Shown: positions 26,814 through 38,244 of the stretch, piece after piece | Layout: the number at the start of each line of letters is the position of its first letter | Position numbering within the stretch: position 1 is the stretch's first letter | Origin: Phenylobacterium sp. CCH9-H3 | Lineage (GTDB): Bacteria; Pseudomonadota; Alphaproteobacteria; Caulobacterales; Caulobacteraceae | NCBI RefSeq assembly: GCF_001557235.1 | Contig: NZ_LSJI01000011.1 | Coordinates: 10,638-74,637, forward strand | Length of the DNA: 64,000 nucleotides | Reading direction: 5' to 3' | Notes under the pieces: model-generated | The model's input: only the letters and a program-made list of their open reading frames with translations | Database searches by the model: none | Told to the model about the DNA's origin: nothing | Translations under genes and position numbers: made by a program

Positions 26814-28046
26814 TCAGTCGATGATCGCGGAGTAGATGATGTTCTTGAGCTGGCCGCGGAAGTTGAAGGTGCCGGAGGGCATGAGCTGGGTCATGAACAC
26901 CACGCAAAGGTCTTCTTTCGGATCGACCCAGAAGATCGTCGAGGCCGCTCCGCCCCAGTAGTAGTCGCCGCTGCCGAGGCCACCCGACTCCACCTCGCCC
27001 AGGGTGGAGGCGAAGCCCAGGCCGAAGCCGACGCCGTCGTAGGCGGTCTCGGAGAAGCCGCCGATGGCCAGGTCGGTCAGCTGCTTGCCGCCGGGCAGAT
27101 GGTTCATGTGCATGAGGGCGATGGTCCGCGGCCCCAGCACCCGGTGTCCGTCCAGCTCGCCGCCCCGCCGCAGCATCTCGCAGAACCGCAGGTAGTCGGC
27201 GCTGGTCCCGGTCAGGCCGCCGCCGCCGGACTTGAAGCCGGGCTCGTAGTTGAAGCCGGAGGTTTCGGGATCGTCGATCAGCTTGAGCTTCTTGTCCGGC
27301 CCGCGCTGATAGTTGGCGGCGAAGCGGCCCTTCTTCTCCGGCGCCACCTGGAAGGCGGTGTCCTTCATGCCGAGCGGCTGGAAGATCATCTCGTCCAGGT
27401 ACTGCGCGAACGGCTTGCCGGAGATGATCTCGACCAGGGCGCCGCAGACATCGGTGGCCAGGGAATACATCCAGGCCGTGCCCGGCTGGTAGCGCAGCGG
27501 CACCTGGGCCAGCTTGTCCATGAACTGCATCATGGTGTCCGCGCCGCCGATCGAGCGGACCTTGAGCTCGCGGTAGATCTTGTCGATCGGATGCTGGATG
27601 CCGACGCCGGGCAGGCCGCCGCCGTAGGTGAAGCCGGCAGTGTGGGAGAGGACGTCGCGGAACGTCACCGGCCGGTTCGGCCGCTCGGTCTGCATGGCCT
27701 CGCCTTCGCCCGAGACCCAGACCCGATGGTTCTTCCACGACGGCACGTAGCGGGAGACGGGGTCGTTGAGCTGGAAATAGCCCTGCTCATAGAGCGTCAT
27801 CAGCGCGACCGAGGTGATCGGCTTGGTCATGGAATAGATGCGATAGATCGTGTCGTCCCGGGTGGGTTTGCCGCGCTCGGCGTCCATCAGGCCGAGCGAG
27901 CGGAAGTAGGCGAGGTGCCCGTGGCGGGCGACGCTGACCTGGCAGCCGGCGATCTTGCCGGAGGCGATATAGTTGCGTTCCAGATGCTCGGTGATGCGTT
28001 CCAGGCGGCCGGCGTCGAGGCCGGTCCACTGCGACTGGGCGTCCAT
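26814..28046 (-). CDS. Class C beta-lactamase-fold serine hydrolase
   Basis: A 410-residue protein of the penicillin-binding/esterase superfamily. The nucleophile motif SMTK is at 72-75, followed by a Tyr motif near WMYSLATDV (in place of YxN) and a C-terminal GGAAST segment in the KTG region. Such proteins are mostly esterases or D-amino-peptidases rather than beta-lactamases. No signal peptide is evident. ATG 28046 with GGGAGGAA upstream is chosen; the frame is open further but without support. It is divergent from cinA. Confidence 0.87.
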   Translation of the reverse strand: MDAQSQWTGLDAGRLERITEHLERNYIASGKIAGCQVSVARHGHLAYFRSLGLMDAERGKPTRDDTIYRIYSMTKPITSVALMTLYEQGYFQLNDPVSRYVPSWKNHRVWVSGEGEAMQTERPNRPVTFRDVLSHTAGFTYGGGLPGVGIQHPIDKIYRELKVRSIGGADTMMQFMDKLAQVPLRYQPGTAWMYSLATDVCGALVEIISGKPFAQYLDEMIFQPLGMKDTAFQVAPEKKGRFAANYQRGPDKKLKLIDDPETSGFNYEPGFKSGGGGLTGTSADYLRFCEMLRRGGELDGHRVLGPRTIALMHMNHLPGGKQLTDLAIGGFSETAYDGVGFGLGFASTLGEVESGGLGSGDYYWGGAASTIFWVDPKEDLCVVFMTQLMPSGTFNFRGQLKNIIYSAIID

Positions 28047-28133
28047 CCAAAATTCCTCCCGGCAGTATGGCTTTCTCTTGAATGACGGCATCATGACCGC
28101 CGAACAGGTGTTTGGCCAAGGGGCGAGGGACGG

Positions 28134-28616
28134 ATGGACGAGCTGGAGGCCCTGGCGGCCGAGATCGGCGAGGCGCTGAAGGCGCGGGGCGAGAAGGTCG
28201 CCGTGGCGGAGAGTTCGTCCGGAGGGCTGATCTCGGCGGCGCTGCTCAGCGTGCCGGGCGCCAGCGCCTACTACCTGGGCGGGGCGGTGGTCTATACGCC
28301 CAAGGCCCGGGTGCTGCTCACCGACATTCCCCGCGAGGCGCTGGAGGGCATGCGCTCGGCCAGCGAACCCTACGCCCTGCTGCTGGCCCGCAACCAAGTG
28401 GAGCGCTACGGGGCGACCTGGGGCGTCTCCGAAACCGGCGCGGCGGGGCCGACCGGCAACGCTTACGGCGATGCCGCGGGCCACACCTGCGTGGCCGTGT
28501 CGGGCCCGGTGGAGGCGGTGCTGACCATCGAGACTGGATCGAGCGACCGGTCGGCCAACATGCGCGCATTCGCCGCCGCAGCGCTGGACCTTCTGAAACG
28601 CGCGATCGCGGATTGA
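28134..28616 (+). CDS. CinA C-terminal domain protein (nicotinamide-nucleotide amidase type)
   Basis: A 160-residue stand-alone CinA C-terminal domain. The family motif VAVAESSSGGLISAALLSVP is at about 21-40, and GVSETGAAGPTGNAYGDAAGH carries the second conserved block. Relatives deamidate nicotinamide mononucleotide in pyridine-nucleotide salvage; activity here is inferred. ATG 28134 follows GAGGGA. It is divergent from the serine hydrolase. Confidence 0.88.
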   Translation: MDELEALAAEIGEALKARGEKVAVAESSSGGLISAALLSVPGASAYYLGGAVVYTPKARVLLTDIPREALEGMRSASEPYALLLARNQVERYGATWGVSETGAAGPTGNAYGDAAGHTCVAVSGPVEAVLTIETGSSDRSANMRAFAAAALDLLKRAIAD

Positions 28617-28692
28617 GGCCGCTGGGCCTGCCGAGCCTTCCGGCGCAGCGATTCTGGGCTAACGCTGCGGGCTGCATTCGGAAACCCGGGTC

Positions 28693-29703
28693 TTGGCCGA
28701 CAGCATCCCCTTTCTGAGCTTCGAGAGCGCGGACGTGCCGCCGGGCGAGGGGCGGGTGCGCTGGGCCGCCTTGGTCGGCGCTTATGACGTGACTCTGCCG
28801 GAGGGGCAGGTCGAGGCGGACTTCGCCGTCTCGTCGGAATCCTGGCTGCTGGGCGATATCGTGGTCACCCGGGGGCGCCTCACGCCCGTCGAGCTCGACC
28901 GCTCCGTGGCGAGGATCGCCGCCGACGGGCGGGACACCTTCACGTTCGGCCTGGTCACCCGCGGCCACCTGGCGGGCGAGTTCGACGGTCGGTCATGCGA
29001 CCTGCGGCCGGGGCAGGTGTGCGTCATCGATTTCTCGCGGCCCTGGCAGGCCCGTTCGTCGCCGGCTGAGTTCATCCTGGTGGCGGCGCCCCGGGCGGCC
29101 CTGATGGCGCTGGCGCCCCAGGTCCGCGACCTGCACGGCCGCCTCCTCGACGGCGCGACCGCCCGGATCCTGGCGGAACACTTCGCCGCCCTGGTCAGGC
29201 ACCTTCCGGAAGCCAGGGCGGCCGATGTGCCGGTCATCCGGCGGACGACGCTGAGGATGATCGCCGAAAGCCTGGAATCCCTGGCGCCCGACAACGCCGA
29301 TGGCCCGGATCTGCCGCAAGGGCGCATCGTCGGTCGGGTGCGCCGGCACATCGAGGACGAACTGGGCTCGGCCGACCTCTCGCCGGCGACCATCTGCAAG
29401 GCGCTGGGGGTCAGCCGCCCGACCCTCTATCGCGCCTTCAGGCCCAGCGGGGGCGTCGTCCGGCATATCCAGCGGCGGCGGCTGGAGGCCGTGCACGTGC
29501 TGCTGTCCGACCCGGCCGAAACGCGGGGGCTGGCGGAACTGGCCCAGGACTTCGGCTTCTCCAGCCATGCGCATTTCAGCACGGCCTTCCGGCGTCGCTT
29601 CGGCTACGCGCCGCGCGACCTGCGCGCAGGCGGCGCCAGCAGCTCGGTCGGCGGCGGGGCGCTGTTGTTCCAGACCTGGATGCTGGAGCTGAACAGCCGC
29701 TAG
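28693..29703 (+). CDS. AraC-family transcriptional regulator
   Basis: A 336-residue regulator starting at TTG 28693. The N-terminal half (about 10-190) is a cupin-like effector domain of the AraC ligand-binding type. The C-terminal double helix-turn-helix (about 215-310) includes LSPATICKALGVSRPTLYRA and LAELAQDFGFSSHAHFSTAF with the end motif FGYAPRDLR. It may regulate the neighbouring PEPxxWA gene or the TonB receptor downstream; there is no direct evidence. Confidence 0.9.
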   Translation: MADSIPFLSFESADVPPGEGRVRWAALVGAYDVTLPEGQVEADFAVSSESWLLGDIVVTRGRLTPVELDRSVARIAADGRDTFTFGLVTRGHLAGEFDGRSCDLRPGQVCVIDFSRPWQARSSPAEFILVAAPRAALMALAPQVRDLHGRLLDGATARILAEHFAALVRHLPEARAADVPVIRRTTLRMIAESLESLAPDNADGPDLPQGRIVGRVRRHIEDELGSADLSPATICKALGVSRPTLYRAFRPSGGVVRHIQRRRLEAVHVLLSDPAETRGLAELAQDFGFSSHAHFSTAFRRRFGYAPRDLRAGGASSSVGGGALLFQTWMLELNSR

Positions 29704-29835
29704 GCGGCGATTGAGACGCTGGTGAAAGCCGGGCGCGGGATTTTGAGACCCCCGCGGAACGTCGACGCGCCCGCGGCGGGCTACCTCTTGGGGGCGCGGG
29801 CCTCGGCTCGGCGCTGGCGGGCTGGGGGCAAGTGG

Positions 29836-30558
29836 ATGTGGAAAGAACTCTGCGCGGCGCTTGCGGCCGCTGGACTGATGGCGTCGGCGTCCCCGGCGGG
29901 CGCGGCCGCCGTGCTGGACGTCAACAACTACAAGGCGTTCAGTCCGGTCTCTGGCTGGGAGGCCTCCTCCTACTATCAAGGTGGCCCGTTCCCGTTCGAG
30001 TACCTCACGACCACCCTTTACCAGACCTGGACCGTCGGTCTGTCCGGCTATCTCGCCGGCATCGACATCTATGGCCGGTACACAGGCGCCGACGGCGACT
30101 TCCGGGTTGAGGTCTTCAAGGGCGGCAATCCCACCGCCGCCGGCGCGTTCTCGAACGCCAACCTGCTGGGCGTGGTGAGCCGGCCGTTGGCGACACCTCA
30201 GCCCCCTGGCGCGGCGTACCTGATGTCGTTCGACTTCACGTCGGCGAACATCTTCGCCGAGGCCGGCGACAAGCTGACGTTCCGGATGAGCGTCGATCCC
30301 TGCGCGATGCGGACGTGCGTTCGCCGGTTCAGCACGATCCCGAACGGTTCGGGCGGCCAGACCACCAACGGCTATGCGGGGGGCGGCCTGTTCAGCAAGC
30401 AGGGCTTCGGCGCGATCACCGCGCTCAACACCGACGCCAATTTCCGGACCTTCATGGCGCCCGTGCCCGAGCCCGCGACCTGGGCGGTCATGATCGTGGG
30501 GTTCGCCCTGGCGGGTTCAGGCCTCCGCCGGCGCCGCGCGGAGGCCTCGGTGGCGTAG
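29836..30558 (+). CDS. Exported protein with PEPxxWA-type C-terminal sorting signal (2)
   Basis: A 240-residue secreted protein. ATG 29836 follows GGGGG by eight bases. The signal peptide (ALAAAGLMASASPAGAAA) is followed by a beta-rich core with FRVEVFKGGNPTAAG, and a Cys pair (CAMRTC). The C-terminus has VPEPATWAVMIVGFALAG then RRRR, the PEP-CTERM subclass tag. It is unrelated in its core to the two other tagged proteins in the window. Function unknown. Confidence 0.82.
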   Translation: MWKELCAALAAAGLMASASPAGAAAVLDVNNYKAFSPVSGWEASSYYQGGPFPFEYLTTTLYQTWTVGLSGYLAGIDIYGRYTGADGDFRVEVFKGGNPTAAGAFSNANLLGVVSRPLATPQPPGAAYLMSFDFTSANIFAEAGDKLTFRMSVDPCAMRTCVRRFSTIPNGSGGQTTNGYAGGGLFSKQGFGAITALNTDANFRTFMAPVPEPATWAVMIVGFALAGSGLRRRRAEASVA

Positions 30559-30597
30559 CGGACCCCCTCCGCCTTGTGGGGAGAGGGCCCGTCGCGG

Positions 30598-33270
30598 TCA
30601 GAACTGGATGTTGGCCCCGGCGAAGACGGTGCGGCCGCTGCTCGTCGTGTTCCACAGGCGCTTGGCCTGGGCGCCGTTGAACTGCTCCTCGCGTTCGTCG
30701 GTGAGGTTGACCCCGTCGATCGTCAGCCGGATCCGATCCGTCAGCTGGTAGAAGGCCGCTGCGTCGACGTAGGTGGTGGCCCGGAAGCCGCCGCCGTCGA
30801 TCGGGTACTCGGACCGATAGTTGGCTGAGACCCGCGCCCCCCACTTCGGCGTCTCGTAGTAGAGCGTGACGTTGTAGGTCAGGTCGCTCATCCCGAAGAT
30901 CTCGCCGGTCTCCCCGCTGGGATAGGTGGTCTTGGAGTCGATGAAGGTCACGTTGGCGACGACCCCCATGTCCTTCAGCGCGCCCGGCAGGAAGAAGAAG
31001 TCGCTCTGGGCGCTGAGTTCGACGCCCGTGAGCGTGGCGTCGTTCAGGTTGATGGGGCGGGTGAACTCGTTGACCAGCCGTGAGCCCGAGACGCCAGCGA
31101 TCAGGTTGTCCGGCAGGCCCGTGCTGGAATACGGCACGTTGGTCACCCGCTGGCTGACCACGAACCCGTCGATCTTCTTGTGGAACAGGCCGGCGGAGAC
31201 GATGCCGATGTCGCCGAAGTACCATTCCGCCGACAGGTCGAACTCGTCCGAGGTGTAGGGGTCGAGGTCGGGGTTGCCCACGTTGACGGTCAGGAAGCCG
31301 GTGGCGGAATCCAGGCTGACCGTGCCGTTCATGGCGTAGGCGGTGAGCGACGGCCGGTTGATGTTCTGCGCCGCCGCCAGCCGGATCTGGAGATTTTCGG
31401 TCACCTCCATCACCGCGTTGAAGGCCGGCAGCACGCCCGAATATTTCGACTTCACGCGGATCGGGCCGACATTGGCCGTGCCCGACGAGGTGAGCTCGGT
31501 CTCATAGGCGCGCAGGCCGAGATTGCCGCGGACGGTCCGGCCGAACAGGTTGCCGGTCCAATCGAGCTGGGCGTAAGCGGCCTTGGTGTCCTCCTCAACC
31601 GCGTAGATGGACCGGGGCGCGCCCAGGGTGCGGGTCACCCCGTACTTCGCCAGGGCCTTGTCCCAGTCGACGATCAGCCAGGACTGGTCGTCATGCTCGT
31701 CGAAGATCTCGTAGTAGTCGTTGACGCGGTCATCGAGGGTCCCGTTCTCCCAGGCCGTCTTCAGCAGGTCGTCCGTCGCCTGCTGGAAGCCCGAGTTGCG
31801 GAAGCCCCTGAACGAGGCGCCGGTCTTCAGCGTCGCCGCCTCGCTGATCACATAGGCCACGTTGAACTCCGCGTTCTCGAGTTTCGTGGACTGGTAGGTC
31901 GCCGAGAAATCGATCTCGTGGGCGCGGTAGTTGTTCGGGTCGGTGGTGTCCCACTTGTAGGTGTTGTGGGCGTTGTTCCCGCCGGCCGTGTAGTCGGTGA
32001 TCAGGCCGCCGAACGCCTCGGTGTAGAACTTGTCCGAGACGGGGATATCGTAGTCCGAGGTCTCGCGGCCGATGTGGCCCGACACGCTGAGGCGCTCGGA
32101 GAGCTCCCACTCGCCGGTCAGCACCAGCTGGTCGAATTTGTTCTCCGTGCTCTGCCGGCGGGTCTCTGTGGCGAAGACCGTATTGTTCACGTCGGCGTAG
32201 GTCACCGAGTTGAACCGGTCGTAGCGGACCTCGTTCAGCCGCGGCGGCGGGGTGGTGATCCCCGAATGGCGGACCGAGCCGCCGAGGATCGTGGACGCCT
32301 GCGAGGCGCGCGTCGCCAGGTGCAGTTCGTTGCGGTCGTTGGTGAACTCGCCGTGGAGCGCGTCGAGGGTGAGGGTCATGTTCTCGACCGGCCGCCATTG
32401 TACGGCGGCGGTGAGGCCCAGACGTTCCTGATCGGAGCTCCAGACCGAGAGGCGGTTGCCCCGCTGGAAGACCAGCGTACCCGCATTGATGAGCGCCTGA
32501 TCCGCGGCGCTGAGCCGCGAGATGTCCGTGCCGCCGGAGGTCACACGGCTGGGGGAATAGGTGTTGTAGCCCTGCTCTTCGGTCTCCCGCTTGGAATAGG
32601 CCGCCGAGATCAGCACCCCGAAACGGTCGTCCCAGTTGCGGCTGAGCATGCCGGCGAAGCGGGGCTGGAAGTCCTTGGTGGCCGAGTTGGTGCCGCCCTG
32701 CAGCGACAGCGCCGCGCGCGTGCCGTCGTAGGCGAACGGCTTGGCCGTATAGAGACCCACCGTACCGGCCATCCCGCCTTCGTCCTGTTCGGCCGAGAAC
32801 GACTTGCGCACTTCAACCTTGGTGAAGAGCTCGGACGCGAAGATGTTGAAGTCGAAAGCCCGGTCCCGCGAGGTCTGGCCGCGGCTGTCCATCGGCGAAT
32901 CGACGTTGCCCAGGACTTCCATCCCGTTGAGCTGCACGCGGGTGAAGTCGGGCCCCAGGCCACGCAGGCTGACCCGCCGGCCCTCGCCGCCCTCGCGGGT
33001 GATCGCCAGGCCGGGCAGGCGCTGCAGCGACTCCGCCAGGTTGAGATCGGGGAACTTGGCCATGTCCTCGGCCACGATGACGTCCGAGGTGACCTCGGCC
33101 GAGCGCTTCAGCTCGCGCGCCGCCGCGAGAGAGCCCCGGAACCCGGTCACCACCAGCTCCTCGACCTCGCCGCCCGCCGCCTCCTGGGCCTGGGCCCCGC
33201 CGCTCAGCAGCGCGAACGCAATGATGCTGGTCGCTGCGCCCGCGGCGAGCGTCTTCCTGGAATTGTACAT
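30598..33270 (-). CDS. TonB-dependent outer-membrane receptor (large, Caulobacterales type)
   Basis: An 890-residue receptor. A signal peptide ends near GGAQAQEA; a TonB-box-like VEELVVTGFRGSLAAAREL follows; the plug domain carries LAESLQRLPGLAITREGGEG and RRVSLRGLGPDFTRVQLNGM; the 22-strand barrel follows and ends with a terminal aromatic (...FAGANIQF). This plug pattern belongs to a large TonB receptor clade abundant in Caulobacterales and often linked to carbohydrate or plant-polymer uptake; the ligand is unknown. ATG 33270 with AGGGG upstream is chosen. No inner-membrane transporter or hydrolase is adjacent. Confidence 0.92.
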   Translation of the reverse strand: MYNSRKTLAAGAATSIIAFALLSGGAQAQEAAGGEVEELVVTGFRGSLAAARELKRSAEVTSDVIVAEDMAKFPDLNLAESLQRLPGLAITREGGEGRRVSLRGLGPDFTRVQLNGMEVLGNVDSPMDSRGQTSRDRAFDFNIFASELFTKVEVRKSFSAEQDEGGMAGTVGLYTAKPFAYDGTRAALSLQGGTNSATKDFQPRFAGMLSRNWDDRFGVLISAAYSKRETEEQGYNTYSPSRVTSGGTDISRLSAADQALINAGTLVFQRGNRLSVWSSDQERLGLTAAVQWRPVENMTLTLDALHGEFTNDRNELHLATRASQASTILGGSVRHSGITTPPPRLNEVRYDRFNSVTYADVNNTVFATETRRQSTENKFDQLVLTGEWELSERLSVSGHIGRETSDYDIPVSDKFYTEAFGGLITDYTAGGNNAHNTYKWDTTDPNNYRAHEIDFSATYQSTKLENAEFNVAYVISEAATLKTGASFRGFRNSGFQQATDDLLKTAWENGTLDDRVNDYYEIFDEHDDQSWLIVDWDKALAKYGVTRTLGAPRSIYAVEEDTKAAYAQLDWTGNLFGRTVRGNLGLRAYETELTSSGTANVGPIRVKSKYSGVLPAFNAVMEVTENLQIRLAAAQNINRPSLTAYAMNGTVSLDSATGFLTVNVGNPDLDPYTSDEFDLSAEWYFGDIGIVSAGLFHKKIDGFVVSQRVTNVPYSSTGLPDNLIAGVSGSRLVNEFTRPINLNDATLTGVELSAQSDFFFLPGALKDMGVVANVTFIDSKTTYPSGETGEIFGMSDLTYNVTLYYETPKWGARVSANYRSEYPIDGGGFRATTYVDAAAFYQLTDRIRLTIDGVNLTDEREEQFNGAQAKRLWNTTSSGRTVFAGANIQF

Positions 33271-33408
33271 GATGCCCCTACTGTCCAACGGCCCGCCGGG
33301 TCCGGCTCGCGGTCCGGCGGGTGGGAGGGCGTTAGAGGGGCCCGGTGACAGGCCTTTGATGGTTGCGGCACGGCTTTATGACTGGGCATTGGCCCGGCGG
33401 GCTGTCCG

Positions 33409-33744
33409 CTAGGCGCGCGCCGGCCGGCCGTTCCGCGGCCGAACCGCCATTTCGACGGCGACAGCATCGCCCGCGGTGATGTTCGCCTTGCGACGCACGG
33501 CGTCCTTGAGCGGCAGCAGATAGCCCCCGTCCTTGGGGAAGAGGGATGTCTCGAAGGCGACTTCGCCGATCCGCGCGTCCACCGGGACCACGCCCCACCC
33601 ATAGCTTGCGGCGCGGGCGGCCTGACGGACCAGCTCCACCTGCTCGGTCGGCACGGCGGCGAAGAAATAGGGCGACGGGCCGCGCCAGTGGATCACCTCC
33701 GCTTCGAAGGCGATCGCGGCGAAAGCCTCGTCGTGCGGGATCAT
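33409..33744 (-). CDS. DUF1905-domain protein
   Basis: A 111-residue small beta-barrel-type protein. FEAEVIHWRGPSPYFFAAVP and the block GWGVVPVDARIGEVAFETSL match the DUF1905 family; function unknown. The start ATG 33744 overlaps the stop of the oxidoreductase gene (ATGA), so it is coupled as the last gene of the purL-led run. Confidence 0.85.
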   Translation of the reverse strand: MIPHDEAFAAIAFEAEVIHWRGPSPYFFAAVPTEQVELVRQAARAASYGWGVVPVDARIGEVAFETSLFPKDGGYLLPLKDAVRRKANITAGDAVAVEMAVRPRNGRPARA

Positions 33745-34784
33745 CCGCCCAGCGTCGGATCGTCCCCGACCCGGACCAGCATCTTGCCGAAATTGCCGCC
33801 CTTCAGCATCTCGGCGAAGGCGGCCGGGACGGTCTCGAGACCCTCGCGAATGTCTTCCAGGTAGCGGACCTTCCCGTCGGCGACCCACGGCGTCATGTCG
33901 GCCAGGAAGGCGTCGTGATGGGTCTCCACGTAGTCGCCCACGAAGAGGTTCTGCACGCGGACGCCCCGGGCCTCCGCCGCGGCCTTCTCCGCCGCGCCGG
34001 CGTTGACGTCGGCCGCGTCGCCATAGTGGGCGATGAGCCCGCAGATGGTCATCCGCGCGCCGGGATTGAACAGCGGCAGGACCGCCTCGAACACCGCCCC
34101 GCCCACGTTCTCGAAATAGACGTCGACCCCGGCGGGACAGGCGGCCTTGAGATCCTCCGCGAAGGTGGGGCTGAGGTGGCTGACGCAGGCGTCGAAGCCG
34201 AGATCCTCGATGACGAACCGGCACTTCTCCGGCCGGCCGGCGATGCCGACCACTCTGGCGCCCTTCAGCCGCGCGAGCTGCCCCGCGATCTGGCCTACGC
34301 CGCCGGACGCGGCCGAGACGACCACGGTGTCGCCCGGCTTCGGATCGCCCTGCAGGATCATGCCGGCGTAGGCGGTCAGGCCCAGCATGCCGAGGACGCC
34401 GACGGCGTGGGAGAGCTTGCCGCGCGTCGGATCGAGCTTGCGCGGGACCATATAGCCGGGGCGGGGCACGCCGTCGCCCATCAGGCCGTAGGCGGCCCAG
34501 CCGTTGGTGTTGAACACGAAGTCGCCGGCCTCGAGGCCATCGATATGACTTTCGACGACCTGGCTTACGGTCCGGGCATGGCAGGGGGCGCCCTTCGGCT
34601 CGACGCCGCGGCGCTTGTAGCCCCACTGATAGGGATCGAGGCTGACATAGATCGTCCGCGTCAGGGCCTGGCCAGGACCCGGCGCAGGGATGGGCCCTTC
34701 GCGCAGTTCGAAGGTGTCGGCGGCGGGCCAGGCGGGGACGGGCCTGTCGGCGAGCGTCCAGTAGCGGTTCACGGTATCGCTCAT
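33741..34784 (-). CDS. NADPH-dependent medium-chain oxidoreductase (leukotriene B4/curcumin reductase-like)
   Basis: A 347-residue zinc-free MDR protein. The N-terminal catalytic domain has LTRTIYVSLDPYQWGYKRRG, the Rossmann fold has VVVSAASGGVGQIAGQLARL near residue 155, and ENVGGAVFEAVLPLFNPGAR follows. Relatives reduce the double bond of enones or prostaglandin-like substrates. Start ATG 34784 overlaps the stop of the aldolase-like gene (ATGA). The coupling with the PLP enzyme may mean a shared catabolic role, which is inference. Confidence 0.9.
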   Translation of the reverse strand: MSDTVNRYWTLADRPVPAWPAADTFELREGPIPAPGPGQALTRTIYVSLDPYQWGYKRRGVEPKGAPCHARTVSQVVESHIDGLEAGDFVFNTNGWAAYGLMGDGVPRPGYMVPRKLDPTRGKLSHAVGVLGMLGLTAYAGMILQGDPKPGDTVVVSAASGGVGQIAGQLARLKGARVVGIAGRPEKCRFVIEDLGFDACVSHLSPTFAEDLKAACPAGVDVYFENVGGAVFEAVLPLFNPGARMTICGLIAHYGDAADVNAGAAEKAAAEARGVRVQNLFVGDYVETHHDAFLADMTPWVADGKVRYLEDIREGLETVPAAFAEMLKGGNFGKMLVRVGDDPTLGG

Positions 34785-35953
34785 TGCGACGCCCCGCGGC
34801 CCTCGATGCGGACGATGTCGACCAGCACGTCGCCCTGGACCAGGTGCATCAGATCGTAGCGGTCGAGGGTGGGGTCGATGTGGCCCGGCGCCAGGGCCAC
34901 GCGCTCGCCGCGCGCGACGGGCTCGCCGGCGGGCCGGCTGATCATGCCGTGCTCGTCGCCGAAGAAGCGATAGGCGCAGGCCGCGAACTTGGGGGTTAGC
35001 GGCTGGGGCATGGGGCCTTCGGTGGAGAAGGCCTTCAGCCCCGCGTCGAGTGTCACCCACTTCGGATGGTTGGCGCTGATCACCGTGGCGACGATGGTGG
35101 CGGCCTGTTCGAAGGCGCCGTCGGGATCGTCCTTCAGCGCGTCGCGGTACTCCTTGTCCATGAAGGCGTAGGAGCCAGGCTGGACCTCGTTCAGCACGCC
35201 CTGGGCGGCATCGGCGGCGAAGGTGCCCGTGCCGCCGCCGGTGACGACCTCGACGGTTCCGCCGGCCGCGCGGATGGCGGCGATGGCGGCCTGCAGCGCC
35301 TTCATCCCCTCGGCGGCGGCCGCGGCGCGGGCGTTGGCCCCCTGGATGTGCTGCCAGCCTCCGCCATACCCCTGGACGCCGAGCAGCTTCAGGTTCGGCT
35401 GGGCGAGGACCGCCCGCGCCACGGCGGCGGCCTGATCGGCGTCGTGGCAGCCGGTCCGGCCCATGCCCACGTCGATGTCGATCACCACCTGGATGGTCCC
35501 TTGCGCCGCAGCGCCCAGTTCGGCGGCGGCGTCGGGGTGGTCCACGACGATCCGGAAGTCCGGCAGATCCGCCGCCAGGCGGGCCGCGCGGGCGGCGTTG
35601 GCGGTTCCGGCGATGGGGGAGGTGACCAGGATCTGGCCCACGCCTGCGGCGGCCAGCGCCTCGGCCTCGGCCAGCTTGGCGCAGCAGACCCCCGCGGCGC
35701 CCGCGGCGATCTGGCGGCGGGCGAGGGCGGCGGTCTTGTGGGACTTGGCGTGGGGCCGCAGCGCCAAGCCGACCTGCGCCGCCCGCCGCGCCATCTTGGC
35801 GACGTTGCGGTCGAAGGCGTCGAGATCCAGGACCGCGGCGGGCGTGGGGATCAGGTCCGCGGAGCCCGGCTCGCCCAGGTGCGCCAGGGCGAAGGCTACA
35901 TGCGGCCGCGCGGCGAGGGGGCCCAAGCGGTCGCGGACGGCGTCTCGGTTCAT
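34781..35953 (-). CDS. D-threonine aldolase/DSD1-family PLP enzyme
   Basis: A 390-residue fold-type III (alanine-racemase-like) enzyme. The PLP-binding lysine is predicted at Lys70 in RPHAKSHKT. The barrel strands (VVIDIDVGMGRTGC, VVTGGGTGTF) bind the cofactor phosphate, and the C-terminal metal site is seen as PGHIDPT with the preceding GDEHGM. Members cleave D-3-hydroxyamino acids or dehydrate D-serine; which one is not clear. It starts 48 bases after purL on the same strand. Confidence 0.9.
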   Translation of the reverse strand: MNRDAVRDRLGPLAARPHVAFALAHLGEPGSADLIPTPAAVLDLDAFDRNVAKMARRAAQVGLALRPHAKSHKTAALARRQIAAGAAGVCCAKLAEAEALAAAGVGQILVTSPIAGTANAARAARLAADLPDFRIVVDHPDAAAELGAAAQGTIQVVIDIDVGMGRTGCHDADQAAAVARAVLAQPNLKLLGVQGYGGGWQHIQGANARAAAAAEGMKALQAAIAAIRAAGGTVEVVTGGGTGTFAADAAQGVLNEVQPGSYAFMDKEYRDALKDDPDGAFEQAATIVATVISANHPKWVTLDAGLKAFSTEGPMPQPLTPKFAACAYRFFGDEHGMISRPAGEPVARGERVALAPGHIDPTLDRYDLMHLVQGDVLVDIVRIEGRGASQ

Positions 35954-36001
35954 GTCAGCCCCTTGGAACTCGCCGCGACCGCCCGATCTCGAAACGCCGC
36001 C

Positions 36002-38197
<2,196 letters not shown>

Positions 38198-38244
38198 GGC
38201 GCGCCTTCTAGCGGGACTCTCCGGCGTGCGCGAGGGGGCGGGCG

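Noticed and set aside
28693..33270. Polysaccharide-utilisation locus around the large TonB receptor
   Set aside because: No glycoside hydrolase, SusD-like or sugar transporter gene is adjacent; only an AraC regulator and a sorted protein.
31180..33348. Long plus-strand frame over the TonB receptor
   Set aside because: Receptor signatures are on the minus strand; the plus frame is low-complexity.
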